Positions 1 to 8,262 of a DNA stretch of 53,088 nucleotides are shown here, in pieces; the first letter of the stretch is position 1; each line of letters opens with the position of its first letter. The stretch covers positions 1 to 53,088 of the forward strand of contig JAJPIQ010000064.1 in assembly GCA_021324685.1 (NCBI GenBank), read 5' to 3'. Below the pieces are notes generated by a model, which was not told the origin of the DNA, did not search any database, and worked only from the letters and a program-made list of their open reading frames with translations. The stretch is from Bacteroidota bacterium (GTDB lineage: Bacteria > Bacteroidota > Ignavibacteria > Palsa-1295). The translations under genes and the position numbers were made by a program.

Positions 1-96
1 CCGACGTTTTGGAAGGACGTCGGCTCTGCCACTGCAATCACCGCTCAAATGATCACCATCGTCGCAGGCTTATTCTTGCTATATAAAAACAAATAA
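1..96 (+). CDS. C-terminal end of a membrane-anchored protein, possibly polysaccharide export (SLBB/Wza-like)
   Basis: An open frame enters from the left edge and stops at 94-96 (TAA), 11 nt before the next start. The 31 visible residues hold a hydrophobic stretch (TAQMITIVAGLFLLY) followed by a short basic tail KNK. A single C-terminal membrane helix of this kind is common in Bacteroidota SLBB-domain export proteins, which usually sit directly before a Wzz-like gene as here. The assignment rests on position and the helix only; no domain is visible. Confidence 0.5.
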   Translation, partial: PTFWKDVGSATAITAQMITIVAGLFLLYKNK

Positions 97-107
97 AGGA
101 TTTTTGG

Positions 108-1442
108 ATGGCTCTGGATAAGCAAAAGTCTGCTTCACGACTCTCTTCCCCGCCCGATCTTCTTACTACCATTGCTCGGCGTTGGAAGCGCATCATCGTA
201 TTTGCTATAAGCGGCGGCGTTCTGCTTCTGGTTTACTCGTTTACGCGTCCGGAAGTATATGTTGCCACCGCCACGGTACTTCCGCCGGAACATGAAGGCG
301 TGGGGGGGCTGATGTCCTTCCTAAATAGTAATTCCACAGCGGCTTCGGCACTTAGCATGTTGGGTGGCGATCTTGGGGGTAATCCGACGCTGGATCTTTT
401 CAAAGCGATCGTTGAGTCCCGCTCCGCGGCCGAAGAAGTCGGACACGATTCTGTGGTCCGCGGATATTTTCTCCGGCGCGATACCAGCCTTAAAGGGATG
501 ATCGACGCACTCAACGGCTCCGTTTCCGGCGAAGCCCTTCGATATGGAATGCTTACGGTCTCCGTTCGGCTGGGAACGCCGCGCTTTCCTTCGGCGCGGC
601 AGCTCGATTCGACGAAACGGATGGCGGCATACCTCGCCAATAAGTTTGTCGATGCCCTGGACCGGTTCAACCGCGATCGCCTGATGACGAGTGCGAAAAA
701 TTCCAGAATCTTTGTCGAGCAGGAATACCATCAGAAAATGTCTGATTTGGACAGTGCGTATGGCCGGCTGGAGCAGTTCCAGGAAACGCACGGAGCGATT
801 TCACTGCCCGAACAACTGACCGCGACGGTCTCTGCAGCGGCCAAACTCACCGGGGATATGGAACGTGCGGAAATGGAGCGAGATGTCGAAGCAAAAGAGC
901 TCGGGCCAAATTCCCCCCGAATCAAAATGCTGACGGCGGAAGTCGAGGCCGCACAGCAGGAACTAAACAAATACGATAGCGGGGGTGCCGGGGAATACGT
1001 CCTGGCACTCAAGAATGCACCCGAGTTATCGCGTGAACTCGCCGGATATCTTCGCGAGATCAAAGTCCTCGAACAAGTAACGGCATTTTTACGAGAGCAG
1101 GTCGAGCAGGAACGCATTTCCGAGCAGCGCGATCTTCCCTCGCTCCAGCTTCTGGATGCCGCCCTCCCTCCGGTAAAAGCAGCTTCTCCAAACCGCCTGA
1201 TCTTTGCGATCGTCGGGATTGTTCTTGGACTGCTCGGTGCTATTGTGCTGACGATCGTCCAACGGTTTTATCGCGACCTTCGGGAACGGCCGGAAGCACA
1301 TTATCGAATGATCAACATTCTTTCTGCATTGCGGCACGGCCCATCGGCCGAGTTCCTCAGACCGGTTCCCATACAGACTTCCGGAGGACTGCAAACGCCG
1401 GAGACGGAACCGTTCGAGAAACCATCCAGAATTCATTCCTGA
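108..1442 (+). CDS. Wzz/GumC-type polysaccharide chain-length determinant
   Basis: Inner-membrane protein that sets chain length or couples polymerisation and export of a surface polysaccharide. The 444-aa product has the family plan: short cytoplasmic N-terminus, membrane helix at about residues 29-48, long periplasmic section rich in charged coiled-coil helices (about 195-345), and a second membrane helix at about 362-385 followed by a short cytoplasmic tail. A Pro/Ala-containing stretch just before the second helix (ALPPVKAASPN) is typical of Wzz proteins. No C-terminal tyrosine-kinase domain is present, so it is a stand-alone co-polymerase. It is followed after 10 nt by a glycosyltransferase and flippase, which supports a polysaccharide operon. 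Confidence 0.85.
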   Translation: MALDKQKSASRLSSPPDLLTTIARRWKRIIVFAISGGVLLLVYSFTRPEVYVATATVLPPEHEGVGGLMSFLNSNSTAASALSMLGGDLGGNPTLDLFKAIVESRSAAEEVGHDSVVRGYFLRRDTSLKGMIDALNGSVSGEALRYGMLTVSVRLGTPRFPSARQLDSTKRMAAYLANKFVDALDRFNRDRLMTSAKNSRIFVEQEYHQKMSDLDSAYGRLEQFQETHGAISLPEQLTATVSAAAKLTGDMERAEMERDVEAKELGPNSPRIKMLTAEVEAAQQELNKYDSGGAGEYVLALKNAPELSRELAGYLREIKVLEQVTAFLREQVEQERISEQRDLPSLQLLDAALPPVKAASPNRLIFAIVGIVLGLLGAIVLTIVQRFYRDLRERPEAHYRMINILSALRHGPSAEFLRPVPIQTSGGLQTPETEPFEKPSRIHS

Positions 1443-1452
1443 TGAGCGGTGA

Positions 1453-2646
1453 ATGCGGACGCTGATCGTCAACTCGATGTTCGCAAGCACCGCCTACCGG
1501 CGTTGTGCCGATGAATTAGGAAAATGCCCCGGCATGGAACTGACCATGCTCACCGTCGATCGTTGGCGCATGAATAATCGCTCGATGCCGTTCGAACCGA
1601 TGGCCGCCGATGTCCCGTATGCCACGGTGGTCGGGAAGGCGGCCTGGCGCGGTTTTGAAAACCGTGGATTTTACACTTCCGGCCTTCGGCGAGCGTTCCA
1701 AATCTCGAAGCCGGAAGTCTTATTCCTCATGGAGGAACCATTTTCTGTTTTTGCGCTGGAACTCATGATCGCAAAATCGATCTTCGCTCCACAGGCCCCT
1801 ATTGTATTTTTCACGTGGAATAATCTCTCGCTTACGGAGTTCGATTACCGTCCCTCGTTTTTTTATCGGAACGTCGCACGTCAAATCTTGCCTCGAATGG
1901 CATTCGCTCTTACGGCCAATGCAGATGGCGTTTCGGTACTTCGTTCGAACGGCTTCGACAAGCCGGTCCATACGATCGGGTACGGCGTCGATACCGCTCG
2001 TTATCGCTTTGTACCAAAGGAACGAATTAATACGCTTCGCGAAAGGCTCTCGATCGCGGCAGACGATCGGGTGATCGGCTATGTTGGACGGCTCCTCGAT
2101 ATGAAAGGAGTCGACCTCCTCATCGAGGCCTTTGCACAAATTCGTGAGAAGCATTCGAACATAAAGTTACTGTTGGTCGGAAGCGGAGAGTCCGAGTTTT
2201 CGCTCCTCCAACAGGCACGCGATCGAGGCATCATGGCAGACGTCCGCCACGTCCCATCGGTCGCGCAGCACGAGGTTCCTGATTATATGCATGTGTTAGA
2301 CGTCCTCGTTCTTCCGAGCCGTCGTAAAGGAATGTGGGCCGAGCAATTTGGCCGCGTGCTCGTCGAAGCGATGGCGGCCGGAACGATCGTGATCGGTTCC
2401 GATTCCGGCGCAATACCCGAAGTGATCGCCGATGCGGGATTTGTGTTTCCGGAAAACGACGCACGGGCGCTCGCGAGATCAATGGAGACGGCACTCTCTC
2501 TCCATCAGGAAGAGAAAAGATCGCTGCTCGAGCGCGCCTCGAACCGCGCCGACTACTTTAGCTGGGAGCGCTTTGCCAAAGATTCATTCGAGGCACTGAC
2601 GTATGCGCATCGGCATCGCACAGCGTTACAAACGAGAAGCCTATGA
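1453..2646 (+). CDS. Glycosyltransferase family 4 (GT-B fold)
   Basis: Transfers a sugar from a nucleotide donor during assembly of a surface glycan; cytoplasmic or membrane-associated. The 397-aa product ends in a clear GT4 donor-binding domain: VIGYVGRLLDMKGVDLL at about residue 212, then the EX7E-like segment EQFGRVLVEAMAAG followed by GSDSGAIPEVI. The N-terminal half is the acceptor domain and is less conserved. The ATG at 1453 is 10 nt after the wzz-like stop. Its stop overlaps the next gene by 4 nt (ATGA at 2643), indicating translational coupling with the flippase. The exact sugar cannot be read from sequence. Confidence 0.88.
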   Translation: MRTLIVNSMFASTAYRRCADELGKCPGMELTMLTVDRWRMNNRSMPFEPMAADVPYATVVGKAAWRGFENRGFYTSGLRRAFQISKPEVLFLMEEPFSVFALELMIAKSIFAPQAPIVFFTWNNLSLTEFDYRPSFFYRNVARQILPRMAFALTANADGVSVLRSNGFDKPVHTIGYGVDTARYRFVPKERINTLRERLSIAADDRVIGYVGRLLDMKGVDLLIEAFAQIREKHSNIKLLLVGSGESEFSLLQQARDRGIMADVRHVPSVAQHEVPDYMHVLDVLVLPSRRKGMWAEQFGRVLVEAMAAGTIVIGSDSGAIPEVIADAGFVFPENDARALARSMETALSLHQEEKRSLLERASNRADYFSWERFAKDSFEALTYAHRHRTALQTRSL

Positions 2647-4307
2647 GCGCTCAACGAATCACTCGCGGCTTCGCGTGGAACCACCTCTATAAGATCGTCG
2701 AGTTCGGCGGAGTGAATCTCTATGCCATTATTGTAGCGCGCGCATTCGGTCCGGCCGTTGGCGGGAATTATTCCGTCTATTTATCCATCAGCGGTACCCT
2801 TGCCATTATCAGTGCCTTTGCAGTCGACGGGGTGCTCCTGCGGTATTTACCGAGAATTCTTCGCGGCGAACGATCCTACGGTGAAGCCACCGTCGAAGGA
2901 ATACGTCCATTTTTGATCGACCTGCTCTCCTTCCGGTTACTCGTCAGTCTTGGCCTGACCCTATTACTTATCGTTGGTCTCGGAATTCTGCCGAATTATT
3001 CACCGGGATTAGAAACATCGCTCGGGACGATCCGGCTGCTGTGGCCATACCTTGTCATCTATTTACTCGCTCAGGCGGTCGTCGCCTTTGGAACATACAC
3101 CCTGATCGGTCTTCTTCAAACAAAATGGGTTTTTTTTGCAAGCGTGGCCAGCAGGACGCTCCTCCTCGCTGTGGGGATACTTTTGGTGGCGACGAGGACA
3201 CTTTCTATCGAAGGAGCGGTTGCGCTGCATGCGTGCTCTGCCGTTGTGATCGCGGCAATGCTCCTTTATTGGATCCACCGTCATGTCGAGCAGGAATCGA
3301 GCCCAGGGCTCCGTATCGAATTTGCAAACTTTCGAAAACGATTGTTTGGGTTCGTAAGCCGGCCGCGCCGAGTCCGAATTTTTCTGCTCATGCCATTTAT
3401 GCTATATGGCATCACAACATGGGGATCCGATGTGCTCAGCACGGTCCTGGGTAGACAGCCCGACATCCTCATGATGCGCGCGATCCTTGGGGAAAATACA
3501 CCGGCAATTGGACTATACGATGCGGCCGCGCGCCTTGGCCTGATGACAGAGTACGTTGCATTGTTTGGTCTGGGCGGCACACTCGTCAGCGTCTTCAGTG
3601 AATTCGCTCACGAGGACGAACAGAACTTCCCAGATCGGTCCCATAATGGCAAGCGGTTATACCCGAGACTCTTAAAAGCCCGGCGCGATATTTCGGGTTA
3701 CCAAACGGTCGCGACGACTCCTCTTTTCTTTTTCATGCTTGCCTTCGCACCGCTCGTCATTCAAGTTGCGTACGGTATGCGATTTTCCGGAGCGACACCG
3801 ATGTTTGTCGCCAGCCTCATTCTTCAGGCACTCACGGTAATTACGTTCGGCGGCGGAATGCAGGTCACCTCGCTCGTTGTGATCGGCAAAGAGCGCGTCG
3901 TTTTTTTGAATCGACTCGCCTGGGGCATTCTCAATCTCGTTGTGAACTATTTTCTCATCCTGCATTACGGTGGGCTGGGCGCCATGATCGGGACCCAGGC
4001 CGCAAACATGGGCGTCATCGTTGTCGAAAGTATGCTTGCGGCCCATTGGATCGGACAGAGTCTCGTCGCTCGTCGCTCAGCCGCAATCGTTGCCATCGCG
4101 GCTCTTAGCACCTTCGTGACATGGTATGCGGTCTCGTTTTTCGACGGTTTTCTTCCACTCGTACGCTTAGTCATTGCTGCAATTCTAATGGGAGCGCTCA
4201 CATTCGCGGGTTATGCACTCTTCCGAATCCCAGAGGCAAAGAACGTATGGGCGAAAATTCGCTCGCTTGCTTCGCGATCGGCCGAACCGGTATCGCTTTC
4301 CGCGTAG
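2643..4307 (+). CDS. Polysaccharide flippase (Wzx/MATE-like, MOP superfamily)
   Basis: Multi-pass inner-membrane protein expected to flip lipid-linked oligosaccharide. The 554-aa product has about 12-14 hydrophobic segments across most of its length and the usual N-terminal pattern of this family (ITRGFAWNHLYKIVEFGGVN, then GGNYSVYLSISGTLAI). A hydrophilic loop around residues 320-350 (DEDEQNFPDRSHNGKRLYP) divides the two halves. It overlaps the upstream glycosyltransferase by 4 nt, so the pair is almost certainly co-transcribed. The polymer it serves is unknown. A 97-nt gap separates it from the polyketide synthase gene. Confidence 0.85.
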   Translation: MSAQRITRGFAWNHLYKIVEFGGVNLYAIIVARAFGPAVGGNYSVYLSISGTLAIISAFAVDGVLLRYLPRILRGERSYGEATVEGIRPFLIDLLSFRLLVSLGLTLLLIVGLGILPNYSPGLETSLGTIRLLWPYLVIYLLAQAVVAFGTYTLIGLLQTKWVFFASVASRTLLLAVGILLVATRTLSIEGAVALHACSAVVIAAMLLYWIHRHVEQESSPGLRIEFANFRKRLFGFVSRPRRVRIFLLMPFMLYGITTWGSDVLSTVLGRQPDILMMRAILGENTPAIGLYDAAARLGLMTEYVALFGLGGTLVSVFSEFAHEDEQNFPDRSHNGKRLYPRLLKARRDISGYQTVATTPLFFFMLAFAPLVIQVAYGMRFSGATPMFVASLILQALTVITFGGGMQVTSLVVIGKERVVFLNRLAWGILNLVVNYFLILHYGGLGAMIGTQAANMGVIVVESMLAAHWIGQSLVARRSAAIVAIAALSTFVTWYAVSFFDGFLPLVRLVIAAILMGALTFAGYALFRIPEAKNVWAKIRSLASRSAEPVSLSA

Positions 4308-4404
4308 CTCAGCAGTCGGTCCATAGAAATGTTTTTCGTACCCTGCCGTTGGTATCAGGTGTATATCATTTCGTGTCTATGAACCGACTACATTTCGTAC
4401 CCTT

Positions 4405-5466
4405 ATGCCATACATTGCCGGAGTCTCCACCTCGGTGCCGCCACATGTCTTACGACAAGAACGCGCGAAAGGTTTTGCGGAACAGCTTTTTGGCCCACGA
4501 ATCCAGCACCTGCTGCCCGTCTTCGACCATGCGTTAATCGACGAACGGCATTTTGCAACGGAACCTGAATGGTTCCTGACTTCACACACCTTTACCGAGA
4601 CAAACGACCGCTATATCGAAACTTCCCTTGTGCTCGCCGAAGACGTCGTTCGCAAACTCGTTTTGCAATGTGGCCTCTCGACCGAAGCCTTCGACGCGAT
4701 CTTTTTCGTTTCCACGACCGGACTATCGACCCCGTCCATCGATGCTCGGTTGTTCAACCGGCTTAACTTTCATTCTCATATCAAACGCATTCCGATCTGG
4801 GGTTTGGGATGTGCCGGCGGGGTCGGAGCCATTGCTCGAGCGAGCGAATATGTTCGCGCGTTTCCAACCCATCGCGCGCTGGTTCTGAGTATCGAACTGT
4901 GCAGCCTTGCATTTCAGTTGGGCGACCGCAGTAAGAGCAATATCATTGCCTCGGCACTTTTTGCCGATGGAGCAGCGGCGGCACTTATTGCCGGAGACGA
5001 GGTCGAACCTCAAAAATCAAATTTTTCAAAGCCCACCATCGTCACTACCCTCTCGACCACCTATCCAGACACTCTGGACGTCATGGGCTGGCGCATTTCC
5101 AGCGAAGGATTCCATATTGTGCTCTCGCGGGATATTCCTTCCATCGTGACCTCGCTCGTCCGAGCGAATATCGAGGAGCTTCTTTCTACAAATGGATTGA
5201 CCGTTCCCGATATCCGGCATTATGTTGCCCATCCCGGCGGAGCGAAAGTAATGGATGCGTATCGCGAGGCGCTTTTGCTTACGAACGGCGAACTCCGTCA
5301 CTCCTACGACGTACTTCGTCACTTCGGAAATATGTCGAGCGCGACAGTCTTCTTTATTTTAGAGCAGGTGTTAATGGAAACAGTAGAGACCACCGGCGAA
5401 TACGGACTCATGTCCGCACTTGGACCCGGATTCAGCTCTGAACTCGTGTTACTTCACTGGGAATGA
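4405..5466 (+). CDS. Type III polyketide synthase (chalcone/stilbene synthase family)
   Basis: Homodimeric ketosynthase that condenses an acyl-CoA starter with malonyl-CoA to give alkylpyrones or alkylresorcinols. The 353-aa length is normal. The three catalytic residues are visible: Cys136 in GLGCAGG, His276 in VAHPGG, and Asn309 in HFGNMSS. The C-terminal GPGFSSELVLL matches the family's closing GPG-loop region. The start ATG at 4405 gives an N-terminus (YIAGVSTSVPPH) that aligns with the usual beginning. Its stop overlaps the following methyltransferase-like gene by 4 nt. That pairing is known for Bacillus subtilis BpsA/BpsB, which make and O-methylate alkylpyrones. The starter unit cannot be deduced. 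Confidence 0.92.
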   Translation: MPYIAGVSTSVPPHVLRQERAKGFAEQLFGPRIQHLLPVFDHALIDERHFATEPEWFLTSHTFTETNDRYIETSLVLAEDVVRKLVLQCGLSTEAFDAIFFVSTTGLSTPSIDARLFNRLNFHSHIKRIPIWGLGCAGGVGAIARASEYVRAFPTHRALVLSIELCSLAFQLGDRSKSNIIASALFADGAAAALIAGDEVEPQKSNFSKPTIVTTLSTTYPDTLDVMGWRISSEGFHIVLSRDIPSIVTSLVRANIEELLSTNGLTVPDIRHYVAHPGGAKVMDAYREALLLTNGELRHSYDVLRHFGNMSSATVFFILEQVLMETVETTGEYGLMSALGPGFSSELVLLHWE

Positions 5467-5990
5467 CGCATACAATTTTTTTCTCTTTGTTGGTCCTGCT
5501 CTTGATCGCTCAGCGCCTATTGGAACTTCGTTCTGCAAAACGAAATACCAGGTGGCTTCTTTCGAAGGGCGGTCGTGAATTCGGGCAGAAGCATTATTCG
5601 ATGATCGTCGGCATGCATTCGGCATTTTTTGCAAGTTTCCTCGCAGAATTTTTCTTTCGCCGCGCGCCGCTTGTCCCATTCTGGCCCGGACCGCTTGCCG
5701 TCTTTGCCCTTGCGCAGGCACTCCGCTTTGCAACGCGTCGAACGATGGGAACTCGCTGGACGACCCGTGTCATCGCCGTTCCCGGGGAACAACTTATTTC
5801 GACCGGCACTTTTCGCATAGTACCACATCCCAACTATCTCGCCGTCGCTTTGGAGCTCTTTTCGCTCCCATCGATCTTCGGACTATGGGATACCATGATC
5901 GTTTTTACGGTCCTCAATGCCATTATACTTCTCACAGTTCGTATCCCGTGCGAACGGGCTGCCCTCGAATGGTCGCAGAGGTTGGAATAA
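5463..5990 (+). CDS. Isoprenylcysteine carboxyl methyltransferase family protein (BpsB/YpbQ-like)
   Basis: Small integral-membrane SAM-dependent methyltransferase. The 175-aa product has about four hydrophobic helices and the ICMT-family motif near the C-terminus, RIVPHPNYLAVALE, in which the HPNY segment forms part of the cofactor site. A second hallmark, an Arg/Glu-containing helix (RIPCERAALEW), follows. It starts inside the stop codon of the type III polyketide synthase gene (4-nt overlap). By analogy with BpsA-BpsB the likely substrate is the polyketide product rather than a prenylated protein; this is inference from context. No known bacterial CAAX partner is visible nearby. Confidence 0.85.
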   Translation: MTHTIFFSLLVLLLIAQRLLELRSAKRNTRWLLSKGGREFGQKHYSMIVGMHSAFFASFLAEFFFRRAPLVPFWPGPLAVFALAQALRFATRRTMGTRWTTRVIAVPGEQLISTGTFRIVPHPNYLAVALELFSLPSIFGLWDTMIVFTVLNAIILLTVRIPCERAALEWSQRLE

Positions 5991-6047
5991 TGAGGCCATT
6001 TTCAATCGTTCTGAACGCGATGATTTCGCACTTTTTATTTAACGCTA

Positions 6048-6078
6048 TTGACTTCTTGCACTTTATTTCGTATGTTTG
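6048..6078 (+). promoter_or_regulatory. Candidate Bacteroidota-type promoter
   Basis: TTG at 6048-6050 and TATGTTTG at 6071-6078 are separated by 20 nt. This fits the TTG-N19/20-TAnnTTTG promoter read by the primary sigma factor of Bacteroidota. It lies about 80 nt upstream of the barrel gene at 6160 and follows the polyketide operon. No experimental evidence; a chance match is possible. Confidence 0.4.
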
Positions 6079-6159
6079 GGACCATTGACGTTCCCATTCC
6101 CGCATGGTAGCGGAATTTGAAATGATTTCACCCTTGTTCATCAAGTAAAAGTAGCAACA

Positions 6160-7566
6160 GTGAATAAATCGATACGAGCATCCCTGTTTCTTTTCTGCGC
6201 TTTTGTCCTCACTCCGCACGACGCCAGAAGCTATGCTTTTTCTGCAACGCCGCTTTTGCTTCGAGCACCGGTGATCGATACACCTGCACTCGACACCAGT
6301 GCAGAGATCGGCGACACGCTCGATTTCAATATTAACGATGGAAACTTTGTCCGGAAGCACCATCGAAAGCACATTTATACCATTACAGAAATCGAACGCG
6401 GCCGTCAGGTTCCTTACCGAGAAAATTTTTCTGTGGTCGACTTTAACCGAGTCACCGGTTTCTTCTTAGGGTTGGGAACCCCTGGAACGGTCGATGTTGG
6501 CCGGCACGATGAACTGGGCTTCGGCGGAGGTGCTGGATATGGTTTTGCTTCCAAACGCTGGGAATATCGCTTGAATGGCGAAGCCCGATTGCCGCTCGGC
6601 AATATCGAACAGATCGAACAGGACACGAGCTTTCGGCACCGCCTCTTTGCCCAGCCGACCCTGGCCGTGGGCGGGGAAGTCCATAACATTACTTCGACCG
6701 ACGATGCCTGGCGCGTAGGCCGACTGGAAAATGCCCTGGATGCCTTCTTTGCACGTGAAGACTTCCGCGATTATTACAAACTGGCGGGATGGGATGCTTA
6801 TCTCGCCTTCCGTCCACGGTACAATATGGAACTTCGCCTCGATTGGCGCAGCGATCATTACCAGTCTTTGCCACAGAACGTCTTCTATGGCCGCTTTGGT
6901 GGGAACAAAGTCCTGCCTCCGAATCCGGCCGTGGCCGAAGGAGAAATGCATTCGCTCGCGATCACGGCCCAGGGTGAGCGGGTTCACACTCGTCTCCTCA
7001 CGGTGAAAAATATCTTCGGCGATTCGGTCGATATCGAACAATTGGTGGGAACCAGCAGTCTTGCACAGATCGAGTTGGGTCATATGCCGGGCTCCGACTT
7101 CGGATTCAACCGGTTTTTGCTCGATGTCCGAAAGTACCATGCGTTCTTTCACGGACTGAGCTTCGACACCCGCTTTCGCTTCGAGGCGACGACCGGCGAC
7201 CTGCTCCCGCAGAAGATCGAATATCTCGGCGGGCCAAGTTCCCTTCCCGCGCTCTATAATAAGAGCATTCCGGGCAATCGGATGCTGCTGCTCAATACCG
7301 AAATACGAATCACTCTGAACATGATCTCGTCTTTTTTCCACTCCCCCGATTTTAATCTTGTGATCTACAACGATTTTGCTAAAATGGGACTGGCCGGACA
7401 GAGTGAATCGATCGTTCAAGGGTTCCAATTCAGTGGCATCTCCTCGATCCTCTATAATGTCGGTGTTGGAGTCGGCTGGACCAGTGGCATTCAGGTCGGC
7501 GCTTCGTGGCGAACGGATATCAAAGCGGACCCACGGATTATCTTCCGCCTGCAGCGACTCTTCTGA
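6160..7566 (+). CDS. Outer-membrane beta-barrel of the BamA/surface-antigen type
   Basis: The 468-aa product begins with a signal peptide (hydrophobic residues 7-18, cleavage near residue 24) and then consists of alternating aromatic/polar strands ending in RLQRLF, a typical outer-membrane C-terminal strand. Two segments recall the Bac_surface_Ag (Omp85) barrel as found in Bacteroidota DUF5686-like proteins: FNRVTGFFLGLG at about residue 96, and the LGG-SLP...GNRMLLLNTEIRI region at about residue 365. No POTRA domains are recognisable. GTG at 6160 is the chosen start. The role could be insertion or transport across the outer membrane; no substrate can be named. It converges on tadA with a 6-nt gap. 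Confidence 0.7.
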   Translation: MNKSIRASLFLFCAFVLTPHDARSYAFSATPLLLRAPVIDTPALDTSAEIGDTLDFNINDGNFVRKHHRKHIYTITEIERGRQVPYRENFSVVDFNRVTGFFLGLGTPGTVDVGRHDELGFGGGAGYGFASKRWEYRLNGEARLPLGNIEQIEQDTSFRHRLFAQPTLAVGGEVHNITSTDDAWRVGRLENALDAFFAREDFRDYYKLAGWDAYLAFRPRYNMELRLDWRSDHYQSLPQNVFYGRFGGNKVLPPNPAVAEGEMHSLAITAQGERVHTRLLTVKNIFGDSVDIEQLVGTSSLAQIELGHMPGSDFGFNRFLLDVRKYHAFFHGLSFDTRFRFEATTGDLLPQKIEYLGGPSSLPALYNKSIPGNRMLLLNTEIRITLNMISSFFHSPDFNLVIYNDFAKMGLAGQSESIVQGFQFSGISSILYNVGVGVGWTSGIQVGASWRTDIKADPRIIFRLQRLF

Positions 7567-7572
7567 ACTAAC

Positions 7573-8082
7573 CTATGCCGATTTCGTGGCATTTCTTTGC
7601 CGCCGAAAATATTCCTGCACCATCGAAGCACATTCGCGATCGAGAACGCCGGGAATGATTTGAACTCGGTGATTCAGCCGTGGGTCTTCCGGAATGTTAT
7701 ACAGCGTGCCGCAAGCACCCGCTTTACTATCGTAGGCACCGAAGACGAGCCTCGGAATCCTTGAAAGCACGATCGCTCCGGCACACATCGGGCAGGGTTC
7801 GATGGTGACATACAGGGTGCAATGTGTGAGATACCGAGATTCGAGCGCGGCACTTGCGGCGGTGATGGCCATGATCTCGGCGTGTGCCGTGGCATCCTTT
7901 AGTTGCTCGGTGAGATTATGTCCTTTTGCGATAACGGTTCCTTCGCGAACGATAATGCACCCAATAGGAACTTCATCAAGATCGAACGCCCGTTCTGCTT
8001 CCCGCAACGCGAGCCGCATCCAGCGCTCGTGATCCGAGACAGGGGCGTGGTCCGAGACAGGGGTTTGCAAGGGGTCGATCAT
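7573..8082 (-). CDS. tadA: tRNA-specific adenosine deaminase TadA
   Basis: Deaminates A34 to inosine in tRNA-Arg(ACG); cytoplasmic zinc enzyme. The 169-aa product shows the zinc/catalytic motifs HAEI and PCPMC, the substrate-positioning loop DSKAGACGTLYNI, and the C-terminal DPRLNHRVQIIPGVL typical of bacterial TadA. The frame stays open upstream through the adjacent tRNA gene to 8301, but that part is not protein-like, so the ATG at 8080-8082 is chosen. Just inside the start the protein repeats six residues (PVSDHA, PVSDHE), encoded by an 18-bp tandem duplication at 8026-8061. The tRNA gene ends 9 nt upstream, so the two may share a transcript. Confidence 0.93.
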   Translation of the reverse strand: MIDPLQTPVSDHAPVSDHERWMRLALREAERAFDLDEVPIGCIIVREGTVIAKGHNLTEQLKDATAHAEIMAITAASAALESRYLTHCTLYVTIEPCPMCAGAIVLSRIPRLVFGAYDSKAGACGTLYNIPEDPRLNHRVQIIPGVLDRECASMVQEYFRRQRNATKSA

Positions 8083-8091
8083 GCGGTGGAA

Positions 8092-8168
8092 TGGTGGGCC
8101 CTGCAGGACTTGAACCTGCGACCAATCGATTATGAGTCGACTGCTCTGACCAACTGAGCTAAGGGCCC
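8092..8168 (-). tRNA. tRNA-Ile2 (anticodon CAU, lysidine-dependent)
   Basis: Reading the minus strand, the 77 nt fold as a full cloverleaf: acceptor GGGCCCT/AGGGCCC, D arm GCTC...GAGC, anticodon stem GTCGA/TCGAT with loop CTCATAA, variable TGGTC, T arm GCAGG/CCTGC with TTCAAGT loop, discriminator A and an encoded CCA. The anticodon CAT could belong to Met or Ile2. The anticodon-loop and variable-loop context (CTCATAATCG then TTGGTCGC) and the GGGCCC acceptor resemble E. coli ileX-type tRNA-Ile2 rather than elongator tRNA-Met. If so, C34 must be converted to lysidine by TilS. Confidence 0.9.
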
Positions 8169-8262
8169 GTTTGGGCGGCCTGACAACTAAGGACTTCGCG
8201 TTGAAATTCCATTTGTAGCTTGCTTTTGGCACAAATTCGTTGATTAAGGCGTTCGAAGCCGC

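Noticed and set aside
8092-8168. Elongator tRNA-Met
   Set aside because: The CAU anticodon fits, but the acceptor stem and loop context match Ile2-type tRNA better.
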